From the NCBI GenBank assembly GCA_031262845.1, contig JAISGZ010000117.1:1-5792 (forward strand): DNA of 5,792 nucleotides, written 5' to 3'. Position numbers and translations under genes: made by a program. This DNA is from Propionibacteriaceae bacterium. Its GTDB lineage: Bacteria; Actinomycetota; Actinomycetes; Propionibacteriales; Propionibacteriaceae. Below, piece by piece: positions 4,796 through 5,792 of the stretch (its first letter is position 1; every line of letters starts with the position of its first letter). The notes beneath the pieces were generated by a model. The model was not told the origin of the DNA. It was given only the letters and a program-made list of their open reading frames with translations, and did no database searches.

Positions 4796-5792
4796 GTGCC
4801 CCGTTTCATTTCCGCACAGCCCGACTCGCATCTCATCCCGCTTCCCTGGGAGACGCCGCTGGCCGATTGGCCGACCAACTTGTTGGTGGCTCTGCCCCGT
4901 GGTTTGTCACGCCACGTGGTCCGTTTCATTCAGGTCGGCGACACGGTTTACGCCGCCAAAGAAGTCGTTGCTCACTTGGCCGAACACGAATACCACCTGC
5001 TGCGTGACCTGGTCCGGCTCGACACCCCGGCGGTTGAACCGGTCGGCATCATCACGAATCGCGGTGAGGTCGACGGAATTCCGCTCGACCCGGTCCTCAT
5101 CACCCGCCACCTTCAGTTCGCGCTGCCGTATCGGGCGCTGTTCTCACCCGGTGTGCGGCCCGAAACCGTCTCCCGGTTGCTCGACGCCATGGTCGTCCTG
5201 ATCGCCCGACTCCATCTGATCGGCTTCAAGTGGGGCGACGTGTCGCTGTCCAATATCTTGTTCCGACGTGACGCCGATACCTTCGCGGCCTACCTGGTCG
5301 ACGCCGAAACCGGCGAACTCCACCCCCACCTGAGCGACGGTCAACGCCTGGAAGACCTCGACATCGCCGGGACCAATTTGTACGGCGACTTCCTCGATCT
5401 GAAAACCGGCGGCTTATTACAAGCCGACCTCGACCCGGCCCAGTTGGTCGAAACCGTCCTCACCCGCTACCACGCCTTGTGGCGGGAACTGACCGGGATC
5501 GAGGAGTTCGGCGGCAACGAGTTGGACCGGATCGAAAACCGTGTCCGGCGGCTCAACGCCCTCGGTTTCGACGTCGCCGAACTGGATATCCAAACCGACG
5601 CCGACAAGGAAACCATCCGGATTCAGCCGATGGTTGTCGACGCCGGCCACCACTCCCGCCGGCTCCAGCGCCTGACCGGTTTGGACGCCGAAGAAAACCA
5701 GGCCCGGCGCCTGCTCAACGACCTCGACACCTACCGTTGGCGGACCGGCCAGACCCAGGTCGACGAGGCGGTCGTGGCCCATGATTGGCTGA
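4796..5792 (+). CDS. DUF4032 kinase-fold protein, 3' end cut by the window
   Basis: 332 codons are visible and the frame is still open at the right edge. GTG 4796 is the earliest possible start because TGA lies in frame at 4790-4792. A weak GGGA is 9 bases upstream, and the N-terminus (RFISAQPD, LPWETPL, LVALPRGLSRHVVRF) matches the family from its first residues. Protein-kinase-like elements are in order: Lys55 in YAAKE, Glu65, His140, WGDVSLSNILF with Asp148 and Asn153 as the catalytic loop, and VDAETGE with Asp169 in the DFG position. After these, EDLDIAGTNLYGDFLDLKTGG, the RIENRVRRLNALGFDV helix and ENQARRLLNDLDTYR are typical of DUF4032. The fold resembles lipopolysaccharide/small-molecule kinases, but to my knowledge the substrate is not established. 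The gene follows the sugar ABC ATPase on the same strand, separated by a terminator, so a role in sugar metabolism is only a suggestion. No signal peptide or membrane segment. Confidence 0.94.
   Translation, partial: MPRFISAQPDSHLIPLPWETPLADWPTNLLVALPRGLSRHVVRFIQVGDTVYAAKEVVAHLAEHEYHLLRDLVRLDTPAVEPVGIITNRGEVDGIPLDPVLITRHLQFALPYRALFSPGVRPETVSRLLDAMVVLIARLHLIGFKWGDVSLSNILFRRDADTFAAYLVDAETGELHPHLSDGQRLEDLDIAGTNLYGDFLDLKTGGLLQADLDPAQLVETVLTRYHALWRELTGIEEFGGNELDRIENRVRRLNALGFDVAELDIQTDADKETIRIQPMVVDAGHHSRRLQRLTGLDAEENQARRLLNDLDTYRWRTGQTQVDEAVVAHDWL

Noticed and set aside
5417..5782. A 121-codon minus-strand open frame at the right edge
   Set aside because: It is antisense to well-conserved DUF4032 coding sequence and shows no independent features.

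Overview
The window looks like chromosomal DNA from a high-G+C Gram-positive bacterium (Actinobacteria). The main evidence is the DUF4032 kinase-like protein, a family I know mostly from actinobacteria. An MsiK/UgpC-type sugar ABC ATPase, G/C-ending codons, a GTG start and a hairpin terminator without a U-tract agree with this. I cannot fix the genus. I see no tRNA, rRNA, CRISPR array, insertion sequence or integrase.

Left half (about 1-3124), all on the minus strand and read right to left. First comes a VTT/DedA-like membrane protein with a long acidic, Pro/Ser/Thr-rich N-terminal tail (3124 to 2099). After a 108-base gap comes a KAP-family P-loop NTPase (1990 to 395). Its stop codon overlaps the start of a third reading frame (402 to the left edge), which is open to base 1 and easily missed because it runs off the window. 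The KAP/third-ORF pair holds three different in-frame tandem repeat arrays within about 850 bases: 24-bp units inside the KAP NTPase domain, 66-bp units at the KAP C-terminus, and 72-bp units at the N-terminus of the third ORF. The end of the visible third ORF resembles the C-terminal helix of KAP domains. The pair may therefore be a KAP NTPase split into two translationally coupled polypeptides. This is the most unusual part of the window.

Middle (3125-3486) is a 362-base divergent intergenic region. It holds a small inverted repeat, two A/T-rich ATATAAC boxes, and a short hairpin directly in front of a strong ribosome binding site.

Right half, plus strand: a complete ABC ATPase of the UgpC/MsiK/MsmX family (3487-4584) with all nucleotide-binding motifs, then a strong hairpin terminator. 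Next is a 157-base leader with a near-perfect 16-bp palindrome and a stable hairpin close to the start codon. Last is a DUF4032 kinase-fold protein (from 4796, cut by the right edge). No permease or sugar-binding protein is present, so the ATPase is probably a shared energiser for sugar importers encoded elsewhere. The kinase-like neighbour could act in the same physiology, but the terminator between them suggests separate transcription.
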